Source: Maricurvus nonylphenolicus
Lineage (GTDB): Bacteria; Pseudomonadota; Gammaproteobacteria; Pseudomonadales; Cellvibrionaceae
Length of the DNA: 64,000 nt
Assembly (NCBI RefSeq): GCF_042854845.1
Contig: NZ_AP031498.1
Location: 3,410,001 to 3,474,000 of the forward strand
Direction: 5' to 3'
The position numbers were made by a program, and so were the translations under genes. Positions 1 through 8,520 of this stretch are shown piece after piece. The first letter of the stretch is position 1. Every line of letters starts with the position of its first letter. Below the pieces are notes generated by a model. That model was given only the letters and a program-made list of their open reading frames with translations. It did not search any database and was not told the origin of the DNA.

Positions 1-949
1 GGGCTTCACGGAAAGCCTCATAGTCATCAGAGCTAACCGGGAACAGACCAGCATAAACCTGCGGTTTTACTTTCTGGAAGCCTGGCAGCGCCTCAACTTC
101 CTGAGTTTTCACATGGGTGATGGTATCGCCCACAGGCGCCCCGTGAATATCCTTAATACCGGCTACGACAAAGCCTACTTCGCCAGCCTTGAGCTCGCCT
201 GTTTCCAGACGTTTGGGGGTAAACACACCAACACTGTCAGCAACATGCGCTTTGCCAAGCGACTTGGTCATAATCTTGTCGCGCTTGCGCAGGGTACCCT
301 GCTTTACGCGAACCAGTGACACTACACCCAGGTAGTTATCAAACCAGGAATCAATGATCAGCGCCTGCAGCGGTGCATCCACATCACCTTCCGGTGGTGG
401 CACATGCTGTACCAGCTCTTCCAGGACATCCTCAATGCCCAATCCTGACTTGGCACTACACTTAACCGCGTCAGTGGCTTCGATCGCAATAATGTCTTCG
501 ATTTCCTGCGCTACACGCTCAGGCTCGGCCTGCGGCAGATCCATCTTATTCAGAACCGGAATCACTTCCAGACCTTGATCCAGAGCCGTGTAGCAGTTGG
601 CCACAGACTGGGCTTCAACGCCCTGTGCCGCATCGACCACTAGCAGCGCACCTTCGCAGGCAGACAGAGAACGGGATACCTCATAGGAGAAATCCACGTG
701 TCCCGGGGTATCAATAAAGTTCAACTGGTAGGTTTTACCGTCGCGGGCTTTATAGTCCAGGGTTACGCTCTGGGCTTTAATGGTGATACCGCGCTCGCGT
801 TCCAAATCCATGGAGTCCAGTACCTGAGCCTCCATTTCTCGGTCAGACAGGCCGCCACAAACCTGAATAAACCGGTCTGCGATGGTGGATTTACCATGGT
901 CAATATGGGCAATAATGGAGAAATTACGGATATGGCTGAGATCAGTCAC
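1..949 (-). CDS. lepA: Elongation factor 4 (LepA), 5' part only
   Basis: LepA is a ribosome-associated translational GTPase that back-translocates stalled ribosomes. The first 316 residues are visible and the C-terminus lies beyond the left edge. The GTPase motifs are clear: P-loop AHIDHGKST near residue 14, switch region RGITI, DTPGH, and NKMD. The start chosen is GTG at 949, giving MTDLSHIRNFSIIAHIDHGKS, which matches the usual family N-terminus. Another in-frame GTG lies at 958, and neither has a convincing ribosome-binding site. In pseudomonads lepA follows mucD in the same direction, as here, with lepB next. Confidence 0.95.
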   Translation of the reverse strand, partial: MTDLSHIRNFSIIAHIDHGKSTIADRFIQVCGGLSDREMEAQVLDSMDLERERGITIKAQSVTLDYKARDGKTYQLNFIDTPGHVDFSYEVSRSLSACEGALLVVDAAQGVEAQSVANCYTALDQGLEVIPVLNKMDLPQAEPERVAQEIEDIIAIEATDAVKCSAKSGLGIEDVLEELVQHVPPPEGDVDAPLQALIIDSWFDNYLGVVSLVRVKQGTLRKRDKIMTKSLGKAHVADSVGVFTPKRLETGELKAGEVGFVVAGIKDIHGAPVGDTITHVKTQEVEALPGFQKVKPQVYAGLFPVSSDDYEAFREA

Positions 950-1088
950 GATATAAGACACACTACCAGTGCCGCAGGGGCACGTTAAAGAAAAACAGAA
1001 TCAAAGGAAAATCAGTTACTTACCTGAGCCCTAGGAGCCCAATACAAGGCTACAAGTTTACCGTATTTACCAGGCAGGTGCTATGACA

Positions 1089-1114
1089 GCAGCCAGGACT
1101 GAGTCCCTGGCTGC
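1089..1114 (-). terminator. Possible hairpin downstream of mucD
   Basis: GCAGCCA plus GGAC pair with GTCC and TGGCTGC, with one bulged base and a three-base loop, in the 180-bp gap between mucD and lepA. No U-tract follows on the minus strand, so this may be a weak terminator, a processing site or a stabiliser rather than a classical terminator. lepA may still be cotranscribed with the sigma-factor operon. Confidence 0.3.
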
Positions 1115-1128
1115 AAGGAAGAGATTAA

Positions 1129-2520
1129 TTATTCATCAATACGGAAGGTATGGAACGCCGGTCGGCCACGGCGGAAATAGCGGATAGGCAGCAATTCGTT
1201 GGCCGGCAGCTCAGACTCAACACGGCGGTAATCATCAACACCGCCAATTTCATGGAAGCCCAATTGCGCAATCACATCCCCTGGGTGTAAGCCGGCCTTG
1301 GCGCCCGCACCACCCGGCACCACCTGGGTAATCACCACCCCGGCAGCCAGGTTCCAGCGCTTGCGCATACGCTCGTCAATATCGCGAACATCTAACCCCA
1401 GGCGACCACCTCCCACGGGGGCTTCAGATACCTGCGGTGAAGCGTCACCGCCACCCAACATCCCCACTTCCACATTGAGGGCGCGCTTTTTGCCTTCACG
1501 CATCACCACGACCGGCACTGATCGACCAGGCACGGTGCGGCCCACGGCATGGGGTAAATCGCTAGACATCATAATCGGGTTGCCATCGAACTCAATAATC
1601 ACATCTCCGACACGGATACCGGCCATATCGGCAGGCCCTTTGGGTTCCAACTGTGCTACCAGCGCGCCCATAGGCTTACTTAAGCCAAAGGAAGAGGCCA
1701 AGTCTCTGCTGACTTCCTGAATAACAACGCCAAGCCAGCCTCGATCCACACGGCCTTTTTCTTTCAACTGATCAACAACCCCTTGGGCAACCGCCACAGG
1801 AATAGCAAATGACAAACCAATTGAGCCGCCTGAACGGGTATAAATTTGCGAGTTGATACCAACCACTTCACCCTTCAAGTTAAATAGAGGGCCGCCTGAA
1901 TTACCGGGATTAATAGCGACATCGGTCTGAATAAACGGTACGTAGTTTTCGTTCTTTTCAGTGGGGATACTGCGACCGATGGCACTGACAATACCCGCAC
2001 TGGCGGAATAATCCAAACCAAATGGGGAGCCAATGGCCAACACCCATTCACCCACTTTCAAGCTGTTAGGTTTGGCAAATTTCAGGTAAGGCAGATCAGA
2101 GGCTTCAATCTTTAGCAGTGCCAAATCGGAGCGTTCGTCAGCACCGATTACGCGAGCATCAAATTCACGACGGTCAATCAGTCGTACCTGGATTTCATCT
2201 GCACCATCGACGACATGATTATTGGTGAGAATGTACCCATCCGCAGAGATCAGAAATCCCGATCCCATGGCTTGGGACTGGCGCTCAGGCATCGAACGCG
2301 GATCGAACAGGTGACGAAAAATATCGGGAATATCCGGGTGCTGCGGTATTTGAAAATGACGTCCAACGCGCTTGCGTTCCACCGTATTAATCTTCACCAC
2401 GGCCGGCGAGCTATCCTCAATAAGTTCGGTAAACTCAGGCAAGCCCCTTGCCGAAGCAGCCTGGGCCAACAGCAGTACAACAGCCGCAAACAACACTAGT
2501 ACGTTTTTTTGCAAATGCAT
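1129..2520 (-). CDS. mucD: Periplasmic serine protease MucD (DegP/HtrA family)
   Basis: This is a periplasmic HtrA-type protease/chaperone that degrades misfolded envelope proteins and moderates the sigma-E/AlgU response. The start at 2520 gives 463 residues beginning with a signal peptide (MHLQKNVLVLFAAVVLLL, then AQAASA). Upstream in-frame ATGs at 2610, 2571 and 2553 would put a charged extension before the signal and overlap rseC. The catalytic triad is H102 (TNNHVV), D132 (RSDLALL) and S208 (GNSGGP). Two PDZ domains follow at roughly residues 250-350 and 370-455. It is the last gene of the algU-mucABCD operon, so the order matches Pseudomonas. Confidence 0.93.
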   Translation of the reverse strand: MHLQKNVLVLFAAVVLLLAQAASARGLPEFTELIEDSSPAVVKINTVERKRVGRHFQIPQHPDIPDIFRHLFDPRSMPERQSQAMGSGFLISADGYILTNNHVVDGADEIQVRLIDRREFDARVIGADERSDLALLKIEASDLPYLKFAKPNSLKVGEWVLAIGSPFGLDYSASAGIVSAIGRSIPTEKNENYVPFIQTDVAINPGNSGGPLFNLKGEVVGINSQIYTRSGGSIGLSFAIPVAVAQGVVDQLKEKGRVDRGWLGVVIQEVSRDLASSFGLSKPMGALVAQLEPKGPADMAGIRVGDVIIEFDGNPIMMSSDLPHAVGRTVPGRSVPVVVMREGKKRALNVEVGMLGGGDASPQVSEAPVGGGRLGLDVRDIDERMRKRWNLAAGVVITQVVPGGAGAKAGLHPGDVIAQLGFHEIGGVDDYRRVESELPANELLPIRYFRRGRPAFHTFRIDE

Positions 2521-2594
2521 CGGAGAGGTTATTCCCTGCCGCTTTAAATCCATATCAAGACCATTTCGCATTCTTTTGAATCGCCTGACAACAC

Positions 2595-3056
2595 CTATGA
2601 GGATGCCCACACCACAGGCTTGGTACCATCAATTAATACCGGTTGCAGACGGGAATCAGAACGGGTTTTAACACTGTGCCATCGCACCAAACCACCGCCC
2701 AGCAGGAAACCGGCAAAAGCCGTTAAAATTGTAGCGCCTTCAGGGAAACCTAGCGCGCTGGCTATAAGTGTTGCCAGTACCAGCCCTATCAGAGGCACCA
2801 AATACACAAATAAAGAGCCATTAGCCACCACCTCTTCGGGCACGCCAATGGTCACCTCATCATGTAATTTGTAATTGTCCTGGTTACGACCTTCCAGCAG
2901 GACCCGTAGGTAGCTGGTATGCCCCCCCCATTTCGCCACCAGACTCTGACCGCACCCCTTCTCGGCAGCACAGCTCTGACAGGTAGAACGCTGAATAGTC
3001 TCTACCCACAAACAGTCTTTCTCGACAGCAACAACTTTTCCGGTTTCAGTAATCAT
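2595..3056 (-). CDS. rseC: RseC/MucC family positive regulator of sigma-E
   Basis: A 153-residue inner-membrane protein of the RseC/MucC family. The N-terminal cytoplasmic part carries the Cys cluster CQSCAAEKGCGQ, as in SoxR-reducing/RseC proteins. Two hydrophobic segments follow, at about residues 82-105 and 110-127. It lies between mucB and mucD, the position of mucC in Pseudomonas. RseC modulates sigma-E activity and is implicated in membrane redox (SoxR reduction) in E. coli, but its exact role here is inference. The 3' end is close to the mucD start, consistent with one transcript. Confidence 0.9.
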   Translation of the reverse strand: MITETGKVVAVEKDCLWVETIQRSTCQSCAAEKGCGQSLVAKWGGHTSYLRVLLEGRNQDNYKLHDEVTIGVPEEVVANGSLFVYLVPLIGLVLATLIASALGFPEGATILTAFAGFLLGGGLVRWHSVKTRSDSRLQPVLIDGTKPVVWASS

Positions 3057-3111
3057 AGCTCTATTGTAACCGAATCTAGTCCTACTGGAGAATTTATGGA
3101 CAGCAGAGCCC

Positions 3112-4137
3112 TTAACGGGGTTTTACAGAAGAGGCTATGCGCATCGCCGTTTTAGTAGGGATCTCCCCTACCACCGTGATCACAAACGGCTGGTTAGCAA
3201 CCTTAACAGGGTGGATATAAGCAACCGTAGCCCCTAACTGCGCCCGGCCAAAGTCAAATCCCTGCTGCTGGGGCTTGGACACAAATACGGAAAAGGCACT
3301 TAAGCCATCGGTATACATTAATACCTCTCCCAGAAGCCCAGCCTGCTGAACACTGGATAAAACGAAACCACTGGGCATCCAACCCACCTGCCAGCTTCCC
3401 GCAGCGGTAGGCGCTGAAGATGCGACTGCAGGGCATGGCAGCTCATTTTGCGCCACAGCAGCCTCGGCCTCAGTATCGGCACCGGAAACTGGCTGCTCTT
3501 GCTGCTGGGCTGCCGCCTGAGCCACCTCCGTTTCGGTCTGCAAATCAACAAACTGGAAACGCTCCAAAACTCGCTTATCGTGACTGACGATCATGGCCCG
3601 CAAAGGCAGTGCCGTTAGCTCGTCGATGGCCAGATTGTAGCCATGGCGGTACTGGTCTCGCGGCACGATCTGAATAACCTCAGCCTGCCGCCCGGCAATA
3701 CGTTCACGCCCACGCATATAGAAATGGTAACTCTGCTCGAGGTTGCGGGATTCATCACCAAAGGGATTAAGCAGCCCGCGTAATAGCTGGTCGGCAACAG
3801 GCACACACGCTGTCGGCAAGCCCCGTTGCAAGCGCGGCTGTTCCGGGCCATTGAGCCGATCCAGCCGGGCGTACTCCACCCCATCGCGCACAATGTGGGT
3901 TAATTTCAGGCTCTCCAGAGCCCCGCCATGCTCATAGGTGACCAGCCCCTGATAACTCAACTCGCGCAGCGCCCGAGACATATCGGCCAAACGCGCAAGT
4001 ACTTTGTCCCCGCCAACATTGGCGAGTGCTGGCGTTGCCACCAACAGAGAAAGGAAAACGAAGAAAGAACCTAGAGCTTTTGCAACTCCAGACAAAGAAG
4101 AGCGATAAAAAAATGAAAACAATCGAGCGTCTGTCAT
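3112..4137 (-). CDS. mucB: Sigma-E regulatory protein MucB/RseB
   Basis: MucB/RseB is a periplasmic lipid/LPS sensor that binds the anti-sigma factor MucA and protects it from regulated proteolysis. The ORF codes 341 residues from ATG 4137, with a signal peptide (hydrophobic segment ending ATPALA before NVGG). A GTG nine bases upstream is an alternative start. The N-terminal MucB/RseB domain (about 35-210) and the C-terminal domain (about 250-338) are separated by an Ala/Gln/Glu-rich stretch near residues 200-235. It sits directly downstream of mucA, as expected. Confidence 0.92.
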   Translation of the reverse strand: MTDARLFSFFYRSSLSGVAKALGSFFVFLSLLVATPALANVGGDKVLARLADMSRALRELSYQGLVTYEHGGALESLKLTHIVRDGVEYARLDRLNGPEQPRLQRGLPTACVPVADQLLRGLLNPFGDESRNLEQSYHFYMRGRERIAGRQAEVIQIVPRDQYRHGYNLAIDELTALPLRAMIVSHDKRVLERFQFVDLQTETEVAQAAAQQQEQPVSGADTEAEAAVAQNELPCPAVASSAPTAAGSWQVGWMPSGFVLSSVQQAGLLGEVLMYTDGLSAFSVFVSKPQQQGFDFGRAQLGATVAYIHPVKVANQPFVITVVGEIPTKTAMRIASSVKPR

Positions 4138-4260
4138 CCTGAACACTGTATAGAAAATCGAACCTGAGCCATTACCAAGCGCTATAGTACCAAATCAGCG
4201 CCAGAATCCATCAACCCAGAAACCAGAGCCTAAGCAACAGACCCTGGGCCACAATAAGCA

Positions 4261-4971
4261 TTATTGCTCCTGAACTGGTTCCCCGACCAACACGGGAACG
4301 CGGGCGTAGGGCAACATACCTTTACCACTGTTTAATGCAGCATGCCCGGCATGGATCTCCATAACACGGTGCAGGTGAGCCTGTACTTCACGGCTCGGCT
4401 GACGAGAGTTATTCACCGCAGCAGACTGCGACTGAACACTGGTCTGAGGCATGGCAACCTGCGGCAGAAATTGTGAGCTCTGTGAAGGTTCCATACGCTT
4501 GTGGCTGCTTACAGTCCGGGCAGACAAGTTAGGCGCACCATAACCTGCTGGCAGGGCCACAGAGGGAATTGCGTCAGGGGACAACTCGGTTCCAGCCACC
4601 TCTACCCCTTCTGGGGTTTGCGATACCTGGGCGGTCAACACCACAACACCGGCAACAGAAGCCGCTATGGCAAAACGCCCCAGACGCTGAGTCCAACCCA
4701 GTTTAGGCTTGGCATCAGTCGCAGGCATCGCATAGCTTTCTTCTTCATCAATCGCATCGCGAATGCTGGCAGACAGATCGATATAGTTGGCGCTTTCCAG
4801 ATCACCACGCATGGCTGATCGAGCCAACTGATAGCGGGTCCAGGTATCACGAATTTCCGCATCGTCTTCGCTAGCACGTAAAACACGGCGCACTTCCAAT
4901 TCTGAAGCCTGGTCATCAACCAAGGCGGACAGGGATTCACGCAATGCCTGCTGGGAAGATTTGTCAGTCAT
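4261..4971 (-). CDS. mucA: Anti-sigma factor MucA/RseA
   Basis: MucA is a single-pass inner-membrane anti-sigma factor that sequesters AlgU/RpoE and is destroyed by AlgW/MucP-type proteolysis under envelope stress. The 236-residue protein has an N-terminal anti-sigma domain (MTDKSSQQALRESLSALVDD onward, about 1-80). One hydrophobic segment lies near residues 105-125, and the periplasmic tail of about 110 residues is rich in Gln/Ser. It is immediately downstream of the sigma gene and read in the same direction. The tail is somewhat longer than in P. aeruginosa MucA (about 194 aa). Confidence 0.92.
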   Translation of the reverse strand: MTDKSSQQALRESLSALVDDQASELEVRRVLRASEDDAEIRDTWTRYQLARSAMRGDLESANYIDLSASIRDAIDEEESYAMPATDAKPKLGWTQRLGRFAIAASVAGVVVLTAQVSQTPEGVEVAGTELSPDAIPSVALPAGYGAPNLSARTVSSHKRMEPSQSSQFLPQVAMPQTSVQSQSAAVNNSRQPSREVQAHLHRVMEIHAGHAALNSGKGMLPYARVPVLVGEPVQEQ

Positions 4972-5114
4972 ATTTCCTACCTGTATTGTTATCGTTTAAC
5001 TGTCTATTTTGCCGCTCGCACAACTATGACCGGCGTTATGGCAAATGGTTTCAAACAAATCCCAGAAAAGGTCAAAAAAACGTTAAGCTCCGACCTGCCG
5101 CGGGATTCAAGCTA

Positions 5115-5717
5115 TTAAGCTACCCCTTCTGAACCATTAATCAGTGGTTCAACCTGCTTATCGATGGCTTCCCGAGCCCTGAATATCCGTGAACGTACAG
5201 TGCCCACCGGACATCCCATCACATCGGCAATATCTTCATAACTCAGACCTTCTAATTCACGCAGGGTAACGGCCGTGCGTAAATCCTCCGGCAACTCTCG
5301 TATGGCTTTATTGACCACCGCCTGCAACTCATCGCGAAACAGGTTATTTTCCGGTGTATCTACATCTTTAAGAGCTTCACTACCGCCGTAGTACTCAGCG
5401 TCCTCGACCTCCACATCGGAAGATGGCGGCCGACGACCACGGGATACCAAATGATTTTTAGCTGTATTAATCGCAATCCGGTAAAGCCAAGTGTAAAACT
5501 GGCTATCACCACGGAAATTCTTCAACGCGCGGTAGGCTTTAATAAAAGCCTCTTGCGCCACATCGTGAACTTCGTGACTGTCGCGAATATAGCGACTGAT
5601 AATAGCCAGGATCTTGTGCTGGTATTTCAATACCAGCAGGTCAAAAGCCCGCTTGTCACCGGCTTGAACCCGCTCAACCAACTGCTGATCTGTTTGCTGC
5701 GCTTTCGGCGCCGTCAT
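5115..5717 (-). CDS. algU: RNA polymerase sigma factor AlgU/RpoE (ECF)
   Basis: This extracytoplasmic-function sigma factor directs the envelope-stress and exopolysaccharide regulon. The 200-residue protein starts at ATG 5717, which has a GGGAG ribosome-binding site five bases upstream. An alternative start at 5744 would add nine residues. Region 2 contains the block DLLVLKYQHKILAIISRY and VHDVAQEAFIKAYRAL; region 4 contains LRTAVTLRELEGLSYEDIA and a helix-turn-helix. It heads the algU-mucA-mucB-rseC-mucD operon and is probably autoregulated from the promoter at 5801-5828. Confidence 0.96.
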   Translation of the reverse strand: MTAPKAQQTDQQLVERVQAGDKRAFDLLVLKYQHKILAIISRYIRDSHEVHDVAQEAFIKAYRALKNFRGDSQFYTWLYRIAINTAKNHLVSRGRRPPSSDVEVEDAEYYGGSEALKDVDTPENNLFRDELQAVVNKAIRELPEDLRTAVTLRELEGLSYEDIADVMGCPVGTVRSRIFRAREAIDKQVEPLINGSEGVA

Positions 5718-5800
5718 CTTAACTCCCAAACTCCCTTTGCCCATCCAGACACGGATAAAGCAAACCCAAGGGAGAAAACCCCAATATTTCAGTTACCGGC

Positions 5801-5828
5801 AAAGACTCGAGATTTTCGGATAAGTTCC
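5801..5828 (-). promoter_or_regulatory. Candidate AlgU/sigma-E promoter of algU
   Basis: On the minus strand GGAACTT (5828-5822) is followed by a 16-base spacer and TCTTT (5805-5801), 84 bases before the algU start. This fits the known AlgU/RpoE consensus GAACTT-N16/17-TCtga, with a perfect -35 and a partial -10, and implies autoregulation as in Pseudomonas. No transcript evidence is available. Confidence 0.55.
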
Positions 5829-5864
5829 TGAAATCCATAAAAAAATGTCCCGACCGAGTGGTTT

Positions 5865-5873
5865 TTATCCACA
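5865..5873 (+). promoter_or_regulatory. Perfect DnaA-box 9-mer (1 of 2)
   Basis: TTATCCACA matches the strongest DnaA-box consensus exactly. It lies in the divergent algU/nadB intergenic region, 45 bases upstream of a second identical box in the same orientation. Function is inferred only from the match. Confidence 0.45.
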
Positions 5874-5917
5874 ACGAACAATTTACAATCAAATCGCTTA
5901 GCTTCAGTATAATCTGC

Positions 5918-5926
5918 TTATCCACA
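5918..5926 (+). promoter_or_regulatory. Perfect DnaA-box 9-mer (2 of 2)
   Basis: This is a second exact TTATCCACA, 53 bp start-to-start from the first and 68 bp before nadB. Paired high-affinity boxes in a promoter region can mediate DnaA control of a gene. No dnaA, dnaN or AT-rich unwinding element is nearby, so this is not oriC. Confidence 0.45.
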
Positions 5927-5993
5927 GCTGCGTCGGGCTTGTATATACTACGCGGCCTTTTAATAGAACGGAAATGGCTGGAAGAGAACTCCC

Positions 5994-7613
5994 ATGACCT
6001 CTCACAACGCTCACGATGTGCTTATTATTGGCAGCGGTGCCGCCGGGCTCACCCTGGCACTATCCCTGGCCGGTAAAGCGCGCGTTGCCGTTCTTAGTAA
6101 AGGCGAAGTTAACGAAGGCTCCACCTGGTTTGCCCAAGGTGGCATTGCCGCTGTGCTCGATGATATGGACTCAGTTGACGCCCATGTTGCCGATACCCTG
6201 AATGCTGGCGGTGGGCTCTGTCACGAGGACAGCGTGCGCTTTACCGTTGAGCGCAGTAAAAGCGCCATTGAATGGCTGATCAACCAGGGCGTGAGTTTTA
6301 CTCGCCAACAGGATGGTGATGACTACCACCTGACCAAAGAAGGTGGCCATAGCCACCGACGCATTATTCACAGTGCCGATGCCACTGGCCGTGAAGTACA
6401 CACTACCTTGATTGACAAGGTGCAGGCCCATCCAAACATTGATATTTTTGAACACTATATTGCTGTCGACCTGATCAAGCAGGCCTCAGCTGGCCATAAA
6501 AAACTGCGCTGCACCGGGGCCTATGTCCACAACTTGCAGGCCGATCGCGTGGAAGCCTTCCATGCCAAATCCGTCGTGTTGGCCACCGGTGGTGCCAGCA
6601 AGGTCTACCTCTACACCAGTAATCCGGATTCCGCTTCCGGCGATGGTATCGCCATGGCCTGGCGTGCAGGTTGTCGTGTTGCGAATATGGAATTCAACCA
6701 ATTCCACCCGACCTGCCTCTACCACCCCAAAGCGGGATCTTTCCTGGTTACCGAAGCCCTGCGCGGCGAAGGCGCACACTTAAAGCTGCCGAATGGCGAG
6801 CGCTTTATGCATAACTTTGATGAGCGCAAAGAACTAGCGCCGCGGGATATCGTCGCTCGCGCCATCGACCACGAAATGAAGCGCCTGGGTTCTGACTGTT
6901 TGTATTTAGACATCAGCCACAAGTCAGAGGATTTTATTAGCGAGCACTTCCCGACCATCAAGGCTCGCTGCCTGGAATTTGGTATCGACATCACCAAAGA
7001 AGCTATACCCGTAGTACCCGCTGCACACTACACCTGTGGCGGAGTTGTCGTCGATCATCATGGTCGCACCGATCTTGACAGCCTTTACGCTATCGGCGAG
7101 ACCTCGTTTACCGGTTTACACGGTGCCAACCGCATGGCCAGTAACTCGTTGCTGGAATGTATTGTTTACGCCCAGTCTGCGGCAGAATCCATTCTTGGTG
7201 AGCTGGACTCGTTGCCCATGCCTGAGCCAGCCCCCGCATGGGATGAATCCCGGGTAACCAACTCCGATGAAGACGTGGTGATTTCCCATAACTGGGACGA
7301 GCTGCGTCGCTTTATGTGGGACTACGTGGGTATTGTTCGCACCCGCAAACGTCTGGAACGCGCGACCCACCGCATCAAACTGCTACAAAAAGAAATTCAG
7401 GAGTACTACAGCAACTACAAGGTTACCAATGACCTGATCGAGTTGCGTAACCTGGCCACCGTGGCAGAACTCATCATCCGCTCGGCTATGCAGCGCAAGG
7501 AAAGCCGTGGCCTGCACTACTCGCTGGATTATCCTGAGCCCTCGCAGATTGCCCGTGACACCATGCTGGTACCGATGAATTTCGCCGGCCAGGACGTCAT
7601 AGTTAAGGCTTGA
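5994..7613 (+). CDS. nadB: L-aspartate oxidase
   Basis: NadB is a flavoenzyme that oxidises L-aspartate to iminoaspartate, the first step of de novo NAD synthesis, in partnership with quinolinate synthase NadA. The 539 residues begin with the FAD-binding DVLIIGSGAAGLTLALSL and include STWFAQGGIAAV, GGHSHRRI, HPTCLY, LRGEGA and the C-terminal GANRMASNSLLE segment typical of the fumarate reductase/aspartate oxidase flavoproteins. The ribosome-binding site is GGAAGAG upstream of ATG 5994. It is divergent from algU, the same arrangement as in Pseudomonas. Confidence 0.96.
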   Translation: MTSHNAHDVLIIGSGAAGLTLALSLAGKARVAVLSKGEVNEGSTWFAQGGIAAVLDDMDSVDAHVADTLNAGGGLCHEDSVRFTVERSKSAIEWLINQGVSFTRQQDGDDYHLTKEGGHSHRRIIHSADATGREVHTTLIDKVQAHPNIDIFEHYIAVDLIKQASAGHKKLRCTGAYVHNLQADRVEAFHAKSVVLATGGASKVYLYTSNPDSASGDGIAMAWRAGCRVANMEFNQFHPTCLYHPKAGSFLVTEALRGEGAHLKLPNGERFMHNFDERKELAPRDIVARAIDHEMKRLGSDCLYLDISHKSEDFISEHFPTIKARCLEFGIDITKEAIPVVPAAHYTCGGVVVDHHGRTDLDSLYAIGETSFTGLHGANRMASNSLLECIVYAQSAAESILGELDSLPMPEPAPAWDESRVTNSDEDVVISHNWDELRRFMWDYVGIVRTRKRLERATHRIKLLQKEIQEYYSNYKVTNDLIELRNLATVAELIIRSAMQRKESRGLHYSLDYPEPSQIARDTMLVPMNFAGQDVIVKA

Positions 7614-7616
7614 TGG

Positions 7617-8105
7617 TTAAGGCTTAAGCGCGGACGCTGCTTTCCCCGACTGCGCTAAATTAATCAGCACAAAACGCAAACGCCGCAACCACTCTTTAGC
7701 TGCAATCGGACTACCCTCAGCTGCCACATTATCCGGCAGGATAATCAGAGCCAAAGACTTATCTCTATAACTGAAACGCAAATTGATAAGATACGGGTAG
7801 AGACTGAGGTCGCGACGCAAATCGGCTTTCACACCATCAATACGCCAACGGCCAGGGCGCCAACTTAACTGGCGGGGATAAGTGCACCAATAACGCCACA
7901 AATACCATACGCAAAGAGGCGCAAGTAAGAAGCTGGAGGCGAGCTGCCAGATTAAAGACAGACCAGACAGCCACACTCCGGACATCGCCAAAGCGTGGCA
8001 AAGAAAGATATAACCGCAGTAGAGAAGTGACGGCTTAAGCGTCAGATCCAGGCTTTGCGTCTGCGTCCATTTGCATGCCGGTGTTGTCGCGGACAATAGT
8101 GACAA
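7617..8105 (-). CDS. ygfX: YgfX/CptA-like small inner-membrane protein
   Basis: A 162-residue protein with two adjacent hydrophobic segments (about 28-45 and 50-72), then a soluble part containing LSWRPGRWRIDGV, as in the YgfX family. YgfX is encoded with SdhE in many proteobacteria; E. coli YgfX was described as a membrane-bound toxin affecting cell-division proteins, while SdhE is now known as a flavinylation factor. The listed start overlaps sdhE by 71 bases. Family members usually begin near the LDLTLKPS segment, so a later non-ATG start near 8050 is possible. The stop is four bases from the convergent nadB stop. Confidence 0.7.
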   Translation of the reverse strand: MSLLSATTPACKWTQTQSLDLTLKPSLLYCGYIFLCHALAMSGVWLSGLSLIWQLASSFLLAPLCVWYLWRYWCTYPRQLSWRPGRWRIDGVKADLRRDLSLYPYLINLRFSYRDKSLALIILPDNVAAEGSPIAAKEWLRRLRFVLINLAQSGKAASALKP

Positions 8106-8310
8106 TCCTTTTCAATTCAGGATCTTCCGGATCCTGGCGATGCAGGAACCAGGCAAACATATCCTGATCCTCACAATCCATTAGCGCCCAGTAGCGCTCC
8201 TTGTCCTCTTGAGGCAGATCCGGATAGACATTTTCCAAAAACGGCAACAGAACCAAGTCCAGTTCCAACATGCCACGGCGACTCGCCCAAAATAAACGGT
8301 TTCTATCCAT
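8035..8310 (-). CDS. sdhE: FAD assembly factor SdhE
   Basis: SdhE promotes covalent attachment of FAD to succinate dehydrogenase SdhA and related flavoproteins. The 91-residue protein has the diagnostic RGMLELDLVLLPF motif at residues 12-24 and the acidic DCEDQDMFAWFL stretch, and its size is typical. It is followed by, and overlaps, ygfX on the minus strand. The divergent ygfZ on the other side gives the conserved sdhE/ygfZ neighbourhood. Confidence 0.93.
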   Translation of the reverse strand: MDRNRLFWASRRGMLELDLVLLPFLENVYPDLPQEDKERYWALMDCEDQDMFAWFLHRQDPEDPELKRIVTIVRDNTGMQMDADAKPGSDA

Positions 8311-8520
8311 CTACAGCATCTCAAAGTCAATCAAACAAAATTGCTGCCCTAAACCAGACAACAGTACAAACGGCGCGCATTATAGCCCAGCTTGCAACGA
8401 ACTTCAGCTGTTAGGGCCAGCCTTTACGTCGCCAACAAGAGGAAGTAGCCAAGTGGGCTTCTAGCACCTATGATACGCCTCTAACTGTATCAAGATGCTG
8501 TAACCAAGATTGAAATTCCT

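Noticed and set aside
5865..5926. Chromosomal replication origin
   Set aside because: There are only two DnaA boxes, no AT-rich unwinding region and no dnaA, dnaN, gidA or parAB genes; the context is an ordinary divergent promoter region.
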